Source: Caproicibacterium lactatifermentans (GTDB taxonomy: Bacteria > Bacillota > Clostridia > Oscillospirales > Acutalibacteraceae). Taken from it: a stretch of 64,000 bases of DNA. Made by a program: the position numbers and the translations under genes. The notes under the pieces are model-generated. The model searched no databases. It saw only the letters and a list, made by a program, of their open reading frames with translations, and was not told the DNA's origin. The first letter of the stretch is position 1, and every line of letters starts with the position of its first letter. The stretch is taken from NCBI RefSeq assembly GCF_013315815.1, contig NZ_CP046051.1, forward strand, positions 434,001-498,000. The letters run 5' to 3'. Shown one piece after another: positions 52,584 through 61,496 of the stretch.

Positions 52584-53957
52584 TCATTTGGTTGCCATAT
52601 CGTACATTGCCTGCAGGCAGATTTGGGCGTGCTGCATAAAGCGGGCAAGGTCAATGCTTTCATTGGTATTATGCAGGCGGCGGTCCGGCTCGTCTGGGAA
52701 GAAAGGTCCAAACGCAACGCCGCGGCCATTCAGTTCCCGCGCGTAGGTGCCGCCGCCGGTTGCGTATACAGTGGGTTCTTCACCCATGACAGCAGCATAC
52801 GCGCCTTTCAGCAGGCGGATAAGGTCGCTGTCTTCCGGCAAGTACAGCGGACGGTTTTCGCAGGTGCGTTCGCAGGTGAGGCCGTAGGGAGCGGAAATCC
52901 TTTCCAGATGTTCCAGAATGTCATCACCGCTGGCTGTAACTGGGTAGCGGATATCAAGGCCGGCGCTGGGGGTACCTTCTCCAATACGTACCAAGCCGAG
53001 GTTTAGTGTCAGCGGACCGGAAGGCTCATCGCTCTGCTGAATGCCGGCGGAAGCGCCGTCATATTCGGTTTTTACCTTGTCGGCGAGGAACAAGAGCACA
53101 CTGCCCATCTGGTCCTTGTCCAGCACTTTGGAGAGCAGCATAATCAGCTTTTCGGCGGCATTGACGCCTTCCTGTGGCTGCATAGCATGGGACGCCACAC
53201 CGACCGCATCGATACACAGGCCGTCCGGTGTACGGGTGCAGCGCAGGGTGTCCTCGTCCGCCGTCAGTTCCAGCAGCGCATTGGCCTGGTCCTCGGAGCA
53301 GACCACAACAGCGGAAGCATTTGCGGGGACCGCATTTACTACGTCGCCGGCCGTAAACAGCCGTACAGCGGTTGACTCTTTTCCACCGGACAAATCTATA
53401 CGCAGAATGCCCTTTTCCCGGTTGCAAATGCCGTAGTCACTGTCCGGCGTAAAGGCAAAGACCGGCATAGGTTCCGACTGGTAATACGTTTCAATGTCGT
53501 TGCTGGCCACTTCTTCACCGGCACCGAAAATAACGCGGATACGGCGCTTGGTTTTTACGCCCGCATCCTTGAGGGCCTTCAGACAGTACAGGGCTACCAC
53601 CGCGGCACCCTTATCGTCCGCGGTGCCGCGGCCGTACAGCAGGCCATCTTTTTCCACGGTATCAAACGGCTCAGTTTCCCAACCGTCACCGGCGGGTACA
53701 ACATCTACATGACACAGCACATCAGCGTATTCGTTGCCTTCACCGTACACAGCATGGCCGGCATAGTTGCCGACGTTCTTGGTTTCCAGTCCAAGGTCGT
53801 CCGCAATACGCAGAATGGTCTGCAGTGCGCGTGCACTTTCCTCACCGAACGGCTTTCCGGGCAGCGGGCTGTCGACAACCGAGGGGATTGCCACCATTGT
53901 CTTCAGCGTTTGGTGCATCTGTTCTTTATAGGGCAGAATATGTTCTGCAAACAGCAT
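52584..53957 (-). CDS. Sapep/PepV-family dipeptidase
   Basis: A 457-residue M20 metallopeptidase that cleaves dipeptides. Zinc ligands appear in LCHVDVVPAGDGWE and GRGTADDKGAAVV, with the catalytic Glu in GAGEEVASND; a lid domain occupies about 185-340 and YATGGGTYARELNGRGVAFGP lies near the C-terminus. The start at 53957 follows AAAGGAG; the longer open frame upstream extends into the SRP RNA promoter region. Confidence 0.94.
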   Translation of the reverse strand: MLFAEHILPYKEQMHQTLKTMVAIPSVVDSPLPGKPFGEESARALQTILRIADDLGLETKNVGNYAGHAVYGEGNEYADVLCHVDVVPAGDGWETEPFDTVEKDGLLYGRGTADDKGAAVVALYCLKALKDAGVKTKRRIRVIFGAGEEVASNDIETYYQSEPMPVFAFTPDSDYGICNREKGILRIDLSGGKESTAVRLFTAGDVVNAVPANASAVVVCSEDQANALLELTADEDTLRCTRTPDGLCIDAVGVASHAMQPQEGVNAAEKLIMLLSKVLDKDQMGSVLLFLADKVKTEYDGASAGIQQSDEPSGPLTLNLGLVRIGEGTPSAGLDIRYPVTASGDDILEHLERISAPYGLTCERTCENRPLYLPEDSDLIRLLKGAYAAVMGEEPTVYATGGGTYARELNGRGVAFGPFFPDEPDRRLHNTNESIDLARFMQHAQICLQAMYDMATK

Positions 53958-54147
53958 AGTAAAAACTCCTTTGTTTTTAATTTTATTCCGTGGGTATCCG
54001 CATTCTTTGGCGAGTGGAAAGAACCCCAGGAAAAGAGAAATTTTGCCCCGTTTCTGCGGCAAGGCACAGGGCCGGAAAGCAGAAGCAGGGACACTTCTAC
54101 AGTATAACACAAAAACGCATTCGCAGGCAGGAAAATTCAGAAAATAC

Positions 54148-54176
54148 TTGCGTTTTTTCTGAAAAACGGATATAAT
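54148..54176 (+). promoter_or_regulatory. Promoter of the SRP RNA gene
   Basis: TTGCGT 54148-54153, 17-base spacer, TATAAT 54171-54176. The preceding stretch 53958-54147 shows no gene. Confidence 0.8.
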
Positions 54177-54204
54177 AAATATTGTATTCTGTACTGTACA
54201 GAGA

Positions 54205-54396
54205 ATGAAAAAGCAAGGCAGAAATCGTGCGGCAGGATATGCAGATGGGCGGGCTCTGTGCGGCGGGGCGCCGTGAACCATGTCAGGCGGGGAACCGAGC
54301 AGCATTAAGCGGAGTGGCCCTGTGCGATGCAGGTTTGTCTGTCCATCTGTATATCCGGCAGTACGGCGGCGCGAAGGCGCCTGTCTTGCTTTTTTG
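54205..54396 (+). ncRNA. ffs: Signal recognition particle RNA
   Basis: The conserved apical SRP core is at 54282-54303: GTCAGG, CGG-GGAA-CCG hairpin with GGAA tetraloop, and AGCAGC, preceded by GTGAACCAT and followed by ATTAAGCGG. The flanks form a rod: GGATATGCAGATGG (about 54235-54248) pairs with CCATCTGTATATCC (54342-54355), and GCAAGGCAG pairs with CTGTCTTGC before a TTTTTT tail at 54390-54395. Position just before dnaX matches B. subtilis scr. It binds Ffh, encoded at 121. Ends are approximate. Confidence 0.9.
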
Positions 54397-54469
54397 TTAT
54401 ATATACGCATATATTCACCGAAAGAGGCAAAAAATGGGGCAGTTCCGCTGTCGGAAAGGAGTGTTGCGT

Positions 54470-56167
54470 ATGTATCAGGTGCTTTACCGCAAGTGGCGTC
54501 CGCAGGTTTTCGCGGACGTAGTTGGACAGCCGCAGGTCACCAAAACGCTGAAAAACGAACTCATTGCCGGGCGGGTGGCGCATGCCTACCTGTTTACCGG
54601 CTGTCATGGCACCGGCAAAACCACCTGTGCCAAGATTCTGGCGAAAGCGGTCAACTGTCTGGACCCACAGGATGGTGAGCCATGCGGAAAGTGTGATATC
54701 TGCCACGCCGCACAGGATGGCACCCTGATGGATATTGTGGAAATTGACGCCGCCAGCAATAATGGCGTGGACAGTATCCGCACGCTGCGGGAAGAGGCAA
54801 ACTTCACACCGGTAGCCGCCAAGTACCGTGTGTATATTATTGATGAAGTGCATATGCTTTCCACCAGTGCATTCAACGCTCTGCTGAAAACGTTGGAGGA
54901 GCCGCCGGCACACGTCATTTTTATTTTGGCAACCACAGAAGTACAAAAGCTGCCTGCCACCATTCTTTCACGCTGTCAGCGTTTTGACTTTCACCGCGTT
55001 CCGCCGGAAGAGATTGCGGCTCGTCTTACTTATATTTCAGGGCAGGAAGGCGCCTCGCTGGAACCGGAAGCGGCAATGCTGCTGGCACGTTTGTCGGACG
55101 GCGCTGTGCGTGACGCGCTTTCTCTGCTGGACCAGTGCCTTGGCCGCAGCCGGGAAGTGACGGTACAGGTTGTCAATGAAGCAACAGGTCTAACCAGTCG
55201 GAACCATTTGTTTCAGCTGGCAGATGCGGTTTATCAGCATGACAGCGCTGCGGCGCTGTCTGTGGTAGATAAGGCACACAGGGATGGCAAAGACATGGCT
55301 CGCCTTTGCGAGGAACTTTCCGCCCATTTTCGTTCTTTGATGCTGATTAAGACCATGCAGAATGCCCGTCCGCTGGTTGCCGTAACCGAGGACGAATATA
55401 CGCGGTTGGAACAGCAGGCGCTGAAAATTCCATTGCCAGTTATCCTACACGGACTGGATACACTGCAGGATGCGCTGGAGCGTATATACCGTGGCACGGA
55501 CCGCCGTACCGAAATGGAAATGAGTATGCTGCGCTTGTGCTGTCCGGAGCTTGATGACAGCCGGGCTGCGCTGGTTCGGCGCATTGATGCACTGGAAAAG
55601 CGGGCACCGGTTACGGCCGCCGCCGCGCCTGCCCCGGTGGAGCCGGTGCAGGTGCCGCGGCAGGATACCGCGGCAGAACCAGTGCCCACAGCGGAGCAGA
55701 CACCACCGGCCGCTGTCATTCCGGAACCGGTAAAGCCGACAGAACAGACGCCTGTTCCGGCTGTGCCGCAGACAGCCTCCCCACAAACAGCGATTGTTCC
55801 CCGGAAGAGTTCCGCCCGGCAGACGGCGGCTCAGCTGGCGGAGAACGCGGTGCCGTTGACCGAGTGGCCGGAAATTGTGCAGGCACTGCAGCAGTACTCC
55901 AAGTCTATCGCCACCGCATTCCGCGGCACCAAAGCCTACGTCAGCGGCGACTATGTACTGATTGATGCGCATAACGATTTGGCGTTTCAGCTGCTGCGGG
56001 AATCTTCCCAGCGGGACAGTATGCGCCGTGCCATTCAGCAGGTGACTGGCAGAACGTACCGGCTGGGGCCGTACCGCCCCGCACAAAAACAAAAAGAAGA
56101 AATTGACCCGTTAAAAAAGCTGGAGCAGCGCGCGCGTGCAGAAGGCATTCCGGTCATTGAAAAATAA
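54470..56167 (+). CDS. dnaX: DNA polymerase III subunit gamma/tau
   Basis: A 565-residue clamp-loader ATPase. MYQVLYRKWRPQVFADVVGQ opens the AAA+ domain; Walker A is GCHGTGKTT, zinc Cys lie in VNCLDPQDGEPCGKCDIC, Walker B is IIDEVHML and LSRCQRFDF follows. The C-terminal third has a Pro/Ala/Thr-rich linker (about 385-450) and a tau-like domain. ATG 54470 follows AAGGAG; the upstream frame lies in the SRP RNA. Confidence 0.96.
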   Translation: MYQVLYRKWRPQVFADVVGQPQVTKTLKNELIAGRVAHAYLFTGCHGTGKTTCAKILAKAVNCLDPQDGEPCGKCDICHAAQDGTLMDIVEIDAASNNGVDSIRTLREEANFTPVAAKYRVYIIDEVHMLSTSAFNALLKTLEEPPAHVIFILATTEVQKLPATILSRCQRFDFHRVPPEEIAARLTYISGQEGASLEPEAAMLLARLSDGAVRDALSLLDQCLGRSREVTVQVVNEATGLTSRNHLFQLADAVYQHDSAAALSVVDKAHRDGKDMARLCEELSAHFRSLMLIKTMQNARPLVAVTEDEYTRLEQQALKIPLPVILHGLDTLQDALERIYRGTDRRTEMEMSMLRLCCPELDDSRAALVRRIDALEKRAPVTAAAAPAPVEPVQVPRQDTAAEPVPTAEQTPPAAVIPEPVKPTEQTPVPAVPQTASPQTAIVPRKSSARQTAAQLAENAVPLTEWPEIVQALQQYSKSIATAFRGTKAYVSGDYVLIDAHNDLAFQLLRESSQRDSMRRAIQQVTGRTYRLGPYRPAQKQKEEIDPLKKLEQRARAEGIPVIEK

Positions 56168-56277
56168 AGTGAAAATCATGACATTTCCCCTTGACCTTTT
56201 CGGGTGGAATGTTATATGATTTGACGCAGGACAACATAAAGATTCAGGAAAATAGGACATATTCGGAGGTCTTCAAT

Positions 56278-56619
56278 ATGAAAGCAAGGGTTCCCCAGAG
56301 CAAAAGTCCGCAGAACCTGCAGCAGATTGCCAAGCAGGCACAGAAACTGCAGGAAAAGATGAGCGAACTGAACCAGGAGCTGGACGAAAAAGAATATACG
56401 GCTACTGCCGGCGGCGATGCGGTCAAGGCAACAGTGCTGGGCAAAATGGAAGTAAAAAGCATTGACATCAAGCCGGAAGTCGTTGACCCGGAGGACGTGG
56501 AAATGCTGTCTGACCTTGTCATGGCTGCCGTCAATGAGGCGCTGCGCGCTGCCGCTAAGGATAAAGAAGAGCAGATGGAGTCACTGTCCGGCGGACTGAA
56601 TATGCCGGGCTTGTTTTAA
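56278..56619 (+). CDS. ybaB: YbaB/EbfC nucleoid-associated protein
   Basis: A 113-residue DNA-binding protein with a helical N-terminus ([20 protein letters not shown]), the [21 protein letters not shown] beta hairpin and [19 protein letters not shown]. It sits in the universal dnaX-ybaB-recR order and its stop overlaps the recR ATG by one base. Start at 56278 follows CGGAGGT. Confidence 0.95.
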   Translation: MKARVPQSKSPQNLQQIAKQAQKLQEKMSELNQELDEKEYTATAGGDAVKATVLGKMEVKSIDIKPEVVDPEDVEMLSDLVMAAVNEALRAAAKDKEEQMESLSGGLNMPGLF

Positions 56620-57224
56620 TGGCAGGGGGGTATCAGGTTGCGCCGCTGGCACGTCTGGTGGAGCAGTTCGAGCGGCTGCCGGGCATTGGGCACAAAAGTG
56701 CTCAGCGCCTTGCGTACCATGTGCTGGGCATGAGCCGCGAGCAGGTGCAGGCCTTTGTGGATGCCCTGCTGGAAGCACACGATAAAATTCATTACTGCAA
56801 AGTGTGCTGTAACTTGACCGACCAGGAGCTGTGTCCTATCTGTCGGGACGAACGCCGGGATAATTCCGTTATATGCGTAGTGGAAGACCCGCGCGACGTT
56901 GCCGCCATGGAGCGTACCAATGAGTACAACGGAACCTATCATGTCCTGCACGGTGCCATTTCGCCGTTGTCGGATGTTGGTCCGGACCAGCTGTGCATTA
57001 AGGAACTGCTGGCCCGCCTGCACGATGGAAAAGTGAAGGAAGTTATTATGGCAACCAACCCGACAGTAGAGGGCGAAGCCACTGCCATGTACATATCGCG
57101 CCTGATTAAGCCGCTGGGCATTAAAGTAACACGCCTTGCGTACGGCATTCCAGTCGGCGGCGATTTGGAATATGCGGATGAGGTGACGCTGCTGCGTGCG
57201 CTGGAAGGGCGCAGTGAGCTGTAA
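56619..57224 (+). CDS. recR: Recombination protein RecR
   Basis: A 201-residue recombination mediator acting with RecF and RecO. The N-terminal helix-hairpin-helix ([17 protein letters not shown]), four-Cys zinc finger ([16 protein letters not shown]), Toprim motif ([14 protein letters not shown]) and C-terminal [19 protein letters not shown] are all present. Full length. Confidence 0.97.
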   Translation: MAGGYQVAPLARLVEQFERLPGIGHKSAQRLAYHVLGMSREQVQAFVDALLEAHDKIHYCKVCCNLTDQELCPICRDERRDNSVICVVEDPRDVAAMERTNEYNGTYHVLHGAISPLSDVGPDQLCIKELLARLHDGKVKEVIMATNPTVEGEATAMYISRLIKPLGIKVTRLAYGIPVGGDLEYADEVTLLRALEGRSEL

Positions 57225-57247
57225 CGACTGGAAACGGGGGTGAACCG

Positions 57248-57712
57248 ATGCGGAAAGAAAACTTTAAAACGATTGCCCGCAACAAAAAGGCATACCACGA
57301 CTACTTTGTGGAAGAATCTTTTGAGGCGGGTATCGAACTGTGCGGCACAGAGGTAAAATCTCTGCGCGGCGGCGGGTGTAACTTAAAGGACGCATGGTGT
57401 TCGGTAGACGATGGCGAACTGGTCGTTCACGGAATGCATATCAGCCCGTATGAGCACGGCAATATCTATAACCGCGACCCGGTGCGCACCCGCCGGCTGC
57501 TGATGCATAAAAAGGAAATTATGCACCTGTTTGGTAAGGTAAAACAGCAGGGGTATTCGCTGATTCCGCTGTCCGTCTACTTTAAGGGCAGCCTTGTTAA
57601 AGTGCAGGTGGGCCTGTGCCGCGGCAAAAAGCTGTATGATAAGCGCGCTGATTTAGCTGCCCGTGCCGCAAAGCGGGACATTGACCGCGCCATGAAAGCA
57701 CACCTGCAGTAA
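57248..57712 (+). CDS. smpB: tmRNA-binding protein SmpB
   Basis: A 154-residue partner of tmRNA in ribosome rescue. It shows IARNKKAYHDYFVEESFEAGIEL, TEVKSLRGGGCNLKDAW and the basic C-terminal tail GKKLYDKRADLAARAAKRDIDRAMK. It lies 75 bases upstream of ssrA, its RNA partner. Confidence 0.97.
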   Translation: MRKENFKTIARNKKAYHDYFVEESFEAGIELCGTEVKSLRGGGCNLKDAWCSVDDGELVVHGMHISPYEHGNIYNRDPVRTRRLLMHKKEIMHLFGKVKQQGYSLIPLSVYFKGSLVKVQVGLCRGKKLYDKRADLAARAAKRDIDRAMKAHLQ

Positions 57713-57728
57713 ACGACCATTTATGGTC

Positions 57729-57757
57729 TTGCATTTATAAAAGAACCATAGTATACT
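57729..57757 (+). promoter_or_regulatory. Promoter of ssrA
   Basis: TTGCAT 57729-57734, 17-base spacer, TATACT 57752-57757, about 30 bases before the tmRNA 5' end. Confidence 0.82.
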
Positions 57758-57787
57758 GAAGATGGCCGGAACAGCGGCCAATTTTAT

Positions 57788-58183
57788 GGGGATGTAAAGG
57801 TTTCGACGGGGGCTGGGAACCCCGGCAAGCGAGCAGCGGGGCGGGACCGCTTCATCAATCCGTACCTTAAATTTAGATGAGAAATCTTCTAAAAACAACA
57901 GCAATGTCATGAACGTTAACTTTAACAATTATGGGATGGCTGTTGCAGCTTAAATAAAAGCTGCCGTCCTCACTGGGAATACCGCGGCCCGGCTGAGGGC
58001 GTAACCTAAGCGGTGAACGTGAACCGAACGATGCCCCTCGTTCGGTCATGATTTAGGGGCTGCCGGTACACTGAGCCTGCCAGTGGGCGCTGTGCACCGG
58101 GAGAATGAAATCACCGGCTACGCTCGTAGAAAACCGAGGCAAACGGCTTTCGGACAGGAGTTCGACTCTCCTCATCTCCACCA
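57788..58183 (+). ncRNA. ssrA: Transfer-messenger RNA (tmRNA)
   Basis: The 5' end GGGGATGTAAAGGTTTCGACGGGGG pairs through GGGGATG with CATCTCC before ACCA at the 3' end (58171-58183), and the T-arm GGAGTTCGACTCTCC is present. The tag reading frame ends at TAA 57951-57953 with the degradation signal MAVAA; counting back gives ...NNSNVMNVNFNNYGMAVAA, about 20 residues. The exact resume codon is uncertain. It rescues stalled ribosomes with SmpB. Confidence 0.96.
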
Positions 58184-58257
58184 ATCAAATACTGTGCGAA
58201 CTTTTTATCATAAGTATACTGCTTTATCTATATGTAAAAAGGGTAATCGCACAAATA

Positions 58258-58310
58258 AAAAACACCCCCAGTGGACGACTTTCGCGGCTGTCTACTTGGG
58301 GGTGTTTTTA
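58258..58310 (+). terminator. Intrinsic terminator downstream of ssrA
   Basis: AAACACCCCCA pairs with TGGGGGTGTTT, inner GAC/GTC pairing, then TTA. Confidence 0.85.
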
Positions 58311-58368
58311 TGTTTGTATAGGTATATATTCTAAACAAAGAATCACATTTTCCATCTATATTCACAGT

Positions 58369-58503
58369 TTAAGCATGTAACCCAAACACCTTTCGCATGA
58401 ATATTTTCGGCAGCCAAACTATAAGTCCAACAATAGCAGCTCCAATGACAGCTTTTCCTATTCCAAAACCTTTTTTATTTGCACTTAAAGACGTTACCGC
58501 CAT
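58369..58503 (-). CDS. 44-residue membrane peptide coupled to the YARHG protein gene
   Basis: ATG 58503 lies within the last codons of the upstream gene (eight-base overlap), and the frame runs 44 codons to TAA 58371-58369. It starts MAVTSLSANKKGFGIGK, has one hydrophobic helix (AVIGAAIVGLIVWLPKIF) and a basic tail. The overlap suggests translational coupling and a shared role in the membrane. Not recognised. Confidence 0.6.
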   Translation of the reverse strand: MAVTSLSANKKGFGIGKAVIGAAIVGLIVWLPKIFMRKVFGLHA

Positions 58504-59240
58504 CCGTGGCTCTGCTGATACTTGACGATTGTGTCCACGTTGGCAAGCTCGATGGAGTTTAGCCGGCTGCGGACATTAGATTCGTTACAGCTTGGGTCAC
58601 GGACATACCACGTTTTATTATTGAAATAATTGCTCCAGTGCGCTGTTTGAAAGTTGTATCCGTGCCGCGCATAAATTTCATTGAGAATTGCATTCACTTG
58701 GTCTTTATCAAAGTACTGCAGTTGCTCCACGGAAATGCAAGCCGTGTCGGTCGGCCACAGATAGCCGGAATCTGAAACATTGTTGTAATAGTCCTGCACA
58801 TTCCCTTTGCCTAGGCCCGCACCGGAAGCGTAATAATAGTAGTTATTCACGACCTGCGGCTTGGAAGAAACAGCGGATGATGGTGCCTGACTGGAGGAAG
58901 TCGGTGCGGCGGACGACACCGCAGAAGATACCGCGGAGGATTCCGCACTGCTTCGCATAGAGGAAGATTGTGTCTGCTGGGCTGTTTGTGCTGCCAGATT
59001 TTGATCCCCTTTTTTCAGCATTGTGACACAGATAATCAGCACAATCAGCACGACTGCCACCAATACGGAAATGAGAATTGGCATCAGATGACGATTGTTT
59101 CCGCTGTGCTGCTGTACGGCATACCGGCCTTCATTGGACTTGTTTTCCTGCTCAATGGCTTTCTCCTGCAGGGGGTATCCACAGCCTGGGCAAAAATGCA
59201 CATGGTCAGGTACATCTCTGCCGCAATTTGGGCATTTCAT
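58494..59240 (-). CDS. Zinc-ribbon membrane protein with C-terminal YARHG domain
   Basis: A 248-residue protein. Residues 1-22 form a double CxxC zinc ribbon (CPNCGRDV, CPGCGYPL); a membrane helix spans about 52-75 (LMPILISVLVAVVLIVLIICV); a Ser/Ala-rich linker follows (about 85-125); the extracellular C-terminus carries a YARHG domain (LNEIYARHGYNF). YARHG domains are common in secreted or membrane proteins of gut Firmicutes; function unknown. Confidence 0.9.
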   Translation of the reverse strand: MKCPNCGRDVPDHVHFCPGCGYPLQEKAIEQENKSNEGRYAVQQHSGNNRHLMPILISVLVAVVLIVLIICVTMLKKGDQNLAAQTAQQTQSSSMRSSAESSAVSSAVSSAAPTSSSQAPSSAVSSKPQVVNNYYYYASGAGLGKGNVQDYYNNVSDSGYLWPTDTACISVEQLQYFDKDQVNAILNEIYARHGYNFQTAHWSNYFNNKTWYVRDPSCNESNVRSRLNSIELANVDTIVKYQQSHGWR

Positions 59241-59345
59241 AAAATCTCCACCTTTTTACAACAATTTTTACAGTACAATTTTAGCATGGTTTTTGTCAAT
59301 TTTCAACGATTCCCTTTTTTGAGAGTGCATGAGGAACCGCTTTTC

Positions 59346-59642
59346 TGCCATGTGAGTTTTCCTGTACATTAATGGCGTGATAATTTGGATTTACCTCAAT
59401 CCATGGCTCACCATCTAAAAATCCAGCATTTTAGTGTTATCCTATTGCATGGGGGGTCGTGCGTTGTCGCGGCTTTTAAAGTGGATGGCACGCATGACTT
59501 TTTCGTTTTGTCCGGGATGTTTTTTACATAAGTCCCGGTATGCATTGCATGTTTCAATATCTCTGTATTGGGAAACATCCTCAAATGCTGCCTTTGTGCT
59601 GGAAATCTGTCCCGAAAATGGGTTGTGAATGAATTTACTCAA
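59346..59642 (-). pseudogene. Decayed fragment of a GH13 alpha-glucosidase gene
   Basis: The minus strand encodes AAFEDVSQYRDIETCNAYRD and later IHFKSRDNARPPMQ, matching the oligo-1,6-glucosidase/trehalose-6-phosphate hydrolase segment (DNARTPMQW). The Trp codon is TAG, and after a one-base loss the frame resumes as NAGFLDGEPWIEVNPNYHAI, again family sequence. Both the N-terminal catalytic part and the C-terminus are missing. A 66-codon frame over part of it (59442-59642) is not a real gene. Confidence 0.8.
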
Positions 59643-59682
59643 AAAATGGCCTTGCTCCTTTTTATGAGGAACAAGGCCATTA
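59641..59682 (-). terminator. Intrinsic terminator of the murQ operon
   Basis: On the minus strand AATGGCCTTG...CAAGGCCATT with inner TCCT/AGGA pairing, then TTTTTT, 42 bases after the HAD gene stop. Confidence 0.88.
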
Positions 59683-59723
59683 TGTTTGCTTCAAGCTGTT
59701 TCCAAATCACTTTGATTTGTCCA

Positions 59724-60617
59724 TCAGGGGCAGTCCAGAGGGGAGTGCCCCAGCTTTTCTGAACAGTCGGTCGAGATGGCGGCAGGCCGCAGGATGTATG
59801 TTTCAATGGCCAAAGCCACGCCGTCTTCGGTGTTTCGGCGCGTCACGGCATTTGCCGCTTCTTTTACACGTTCGCACGCATTGCCCATGGCAATGCCGAA
59901 TCCACTGGCCCGGAGCATCTCAATATCGTTTTCACTGTCACCGAAGGCCATGATATTCTGATTCTGTATTTTTGTTCCAGATGAATGCAGGCAACGGCAA
60001 AAACCCAAGAGCCCCGCTGCTTTTGATGTTCCGCGGTTCATGATTTCAAAGCCATTCGGCGTGTTAACCAGGGAGAAGATGCCCCACGAGGAGAACTCTG
60101 CCCACAACTTTTGTTTGAAAGTGGAGGGGATATTTGGAAGATTGATTTTTTCAATGGGACCTGGCAGTGCATCACCGAATGAAAGGCTGCTGATTTCCGT
60201 GCCGATCTTTTCGACAACTTCCGCATGGAATGGATTCAACAAGAAATCAGACTGGTGCAGAAGTTTTTCGCGCTCGACGTAAATCTTTCCATCAGCCCAC
60301 AGTTCGGCCCACAGTTTTTTCGGAATCGTCCGGAAAACGGCGGCAGCATTTTCCCGCGGAATACAGTTGGAATACATGATTTTCTTGTCTTTGAGGCGAT
60401 AGGCGAGAGCACCGTTTGACGTTATAGCAAACTGCACGGCGGGCAGAGCCATGACAGCTTCCGGCATGGCGGAAATGATTCTTCCACTTGTGGGAACGAC
60501 CAGGATATGTTCGGCGACCACTTGGTCGATGACTTTTGCAGTACTTTCCGTTATGCTGCGGTGGTCGTCAATCAGGACGGTACCATCCATATCAAGCGCA
60601 ATCAGTTTGATGTTCAC
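59724..60617 (-). CDS. Cof-type HAD-IIB hydrolase
   Basis: A 297-residue sugar-phosphatase-like HAD protein. Motif I ALDMDGTVL, motif II PTSGR, and motif III/IV MAFGDSENDIEMLRASGFGIAMGNA are seen, with a type IIB cap in between (about 85-200). It follows the RpiR regulator by 14 bases; in this operon it might dephosphorylate an amino-sugar phosphate, which is inference. Confidence 0.92.
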   Translation of the reverse strand: MNIKLIALDMDGTVLIDDHRSITESTAKVIDQVVAEHILVVPTSGRIISAMPEAVMALPAVQFAITSNGALAYRLKDKKIMYSNCIPRENAAAVFRTIPKKLWAELWADGKIYVEREKLLHQSDFLLNPFHAEVVEKIGTEISSLSFGDALPGPIEKINLPNIPSTFKQKLWAEFSSWGIFSLVNTPNGFEIMNRGTSKAAGLLGFCRCLHSSGTKIQNQNIMAFGDSENDIEMLRASGFGIAMGNACERVKEAANAVTRRNTEDGVALAIETYILRPAAISTDCSEKLGHSPLDCP

Positions 60618-60631
60618 ATCGAATCTCCATC

Positions 60632-61468
60632 CTATTTCAGCCTGTTAATGGCATTGCGCGTTTTTACTATATATTCTTTGGTCTGCTTCATGTCGCTTTT
60701 CGCAAGGCCGAGATAAAGAAGGTCGGTGACGATAAGAGAAGCGTTTCGGGAAGCGATAGCGCCGAGCCGCAGTTCGCGTTCCGTGGTGGGAATATACAGC
60801 AGGATGTCAGAAAGCTTTGACAGCGGTGTCTTGCGGAATTGAGTGATAGCAATGGTCATGGCACCGATTTCTTTGGCAAACTTCATAGCGGTATTCACTT
60901 CATGCGTTCTCCCACTGTAGCTGATGGCAATGGCGGCGTCCCGGTTCGACATATGGGCGGCGGAAGCGAGTTGGTCATGGAAGTCGTTGTGGTAAACGAC
61001 GCGGCGGTTGATGCGCGAGAGCTTTTCCATGAAATCCATGCAGACAATGCCGGATCCGCTTACTCCGAACAGGTAAATCGTCTGGCATTTTAAAAGCGCC
61101 TGAACGGCCCGGTCGAGATTTTCGGTATTCAGCAGGCGGTAAGCCTGATCCTGGAGCATCATATTCAGGCCTTTGGATTTGTTCACGACGGTTTCCATGG
61201 AATCCTCTTCCTTGATGACGTCGTCGAAGTTTATGGCCGCTTTGCTGCTGTCGCGCGCAAGATCCACTTTCAAAGCGGTAAAGCCGCGGTACCCGAGCTT
61301 GTGCGAAAAACGAATGACAGCGGCGGCGGAAACTCCAACCATGCCGCCCAGGGCCTGCGCGGAGCTTTGGACAACCTCGTTGGGATTCTGCAGGATGTAT
61401 TTCGCAATTTTTTTCTCAGTCGAAGTGTAGCTCGCCATTCCTTCCTGCATTTTATAAATACAACTCAT
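60632..61468 (-). CDS. murR: MurR/RpiR-family transcriptional regulator
   Basis: A 278-residue regulator with an N-terminal HTH_6 domain (about 1-75; TEKKIAKYILQNPNEVVQSS, GVSAAAVIRFSHKLGYRGF) and a C-terminal SIS sugar-phosphate domain (about 125-255; LFGVSGSGIVCMDFMEKL, AISYSGRTHEVNTAM). It is downstream of murQ, so MurNAc-6-phosphate is a likely effector. Palindromes at 62537-62553 and 62745-62786 are candidate operators. Confidence 0.88.
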   Translation of the reverse strand: MSCIYKMQEGMASYTSTEKKIAKYILQNPNEVVQSSAQALGGMVGVSAAAVIRFSHKLGYRGFTALKVDLARDSSKAAINFDDVIKEEDSMETVVNKSKGLNMMLQDQAYRLLNTENLDRAVQALLKCQTIYLFGVSGSGIVCMDFMEKLSRINRRVVYHNDFHDQLASAAHMSNRDAAIAISYSGRTHEVNTAMKFAKEIGAMTIAITQFRKTPLSKLSDILLYIPTTERELRLGAIASRNASLIVTDLLYLGLAKSDMKQTKEYIVKTRNAINRLK

Positions 61469-61496
61469 TCGCTGCTTCCCCTGTTCTGTACTTTCT

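Noticed and set aside
56100..56125. Programmed frameshift in dnaX at A-AAA-AAG
   Set aside because: The heptamer is in the right frame, but lies about 18 codons from the stop, far from the usual gamma-forming position, and no stem or Shine-Dalgarno-like enhancer is evident.
58170..59260. Phage or island attachment-site duplication of the ssrA 3' end
   Set aside because: No second copy of the CTCATCTCCACCA end and no integrase were found downstream within the window.
59442..59642. 66-codon minus-strand ORF as a small gene
   Set aside because: It is part of the decayed GH13 fragment.
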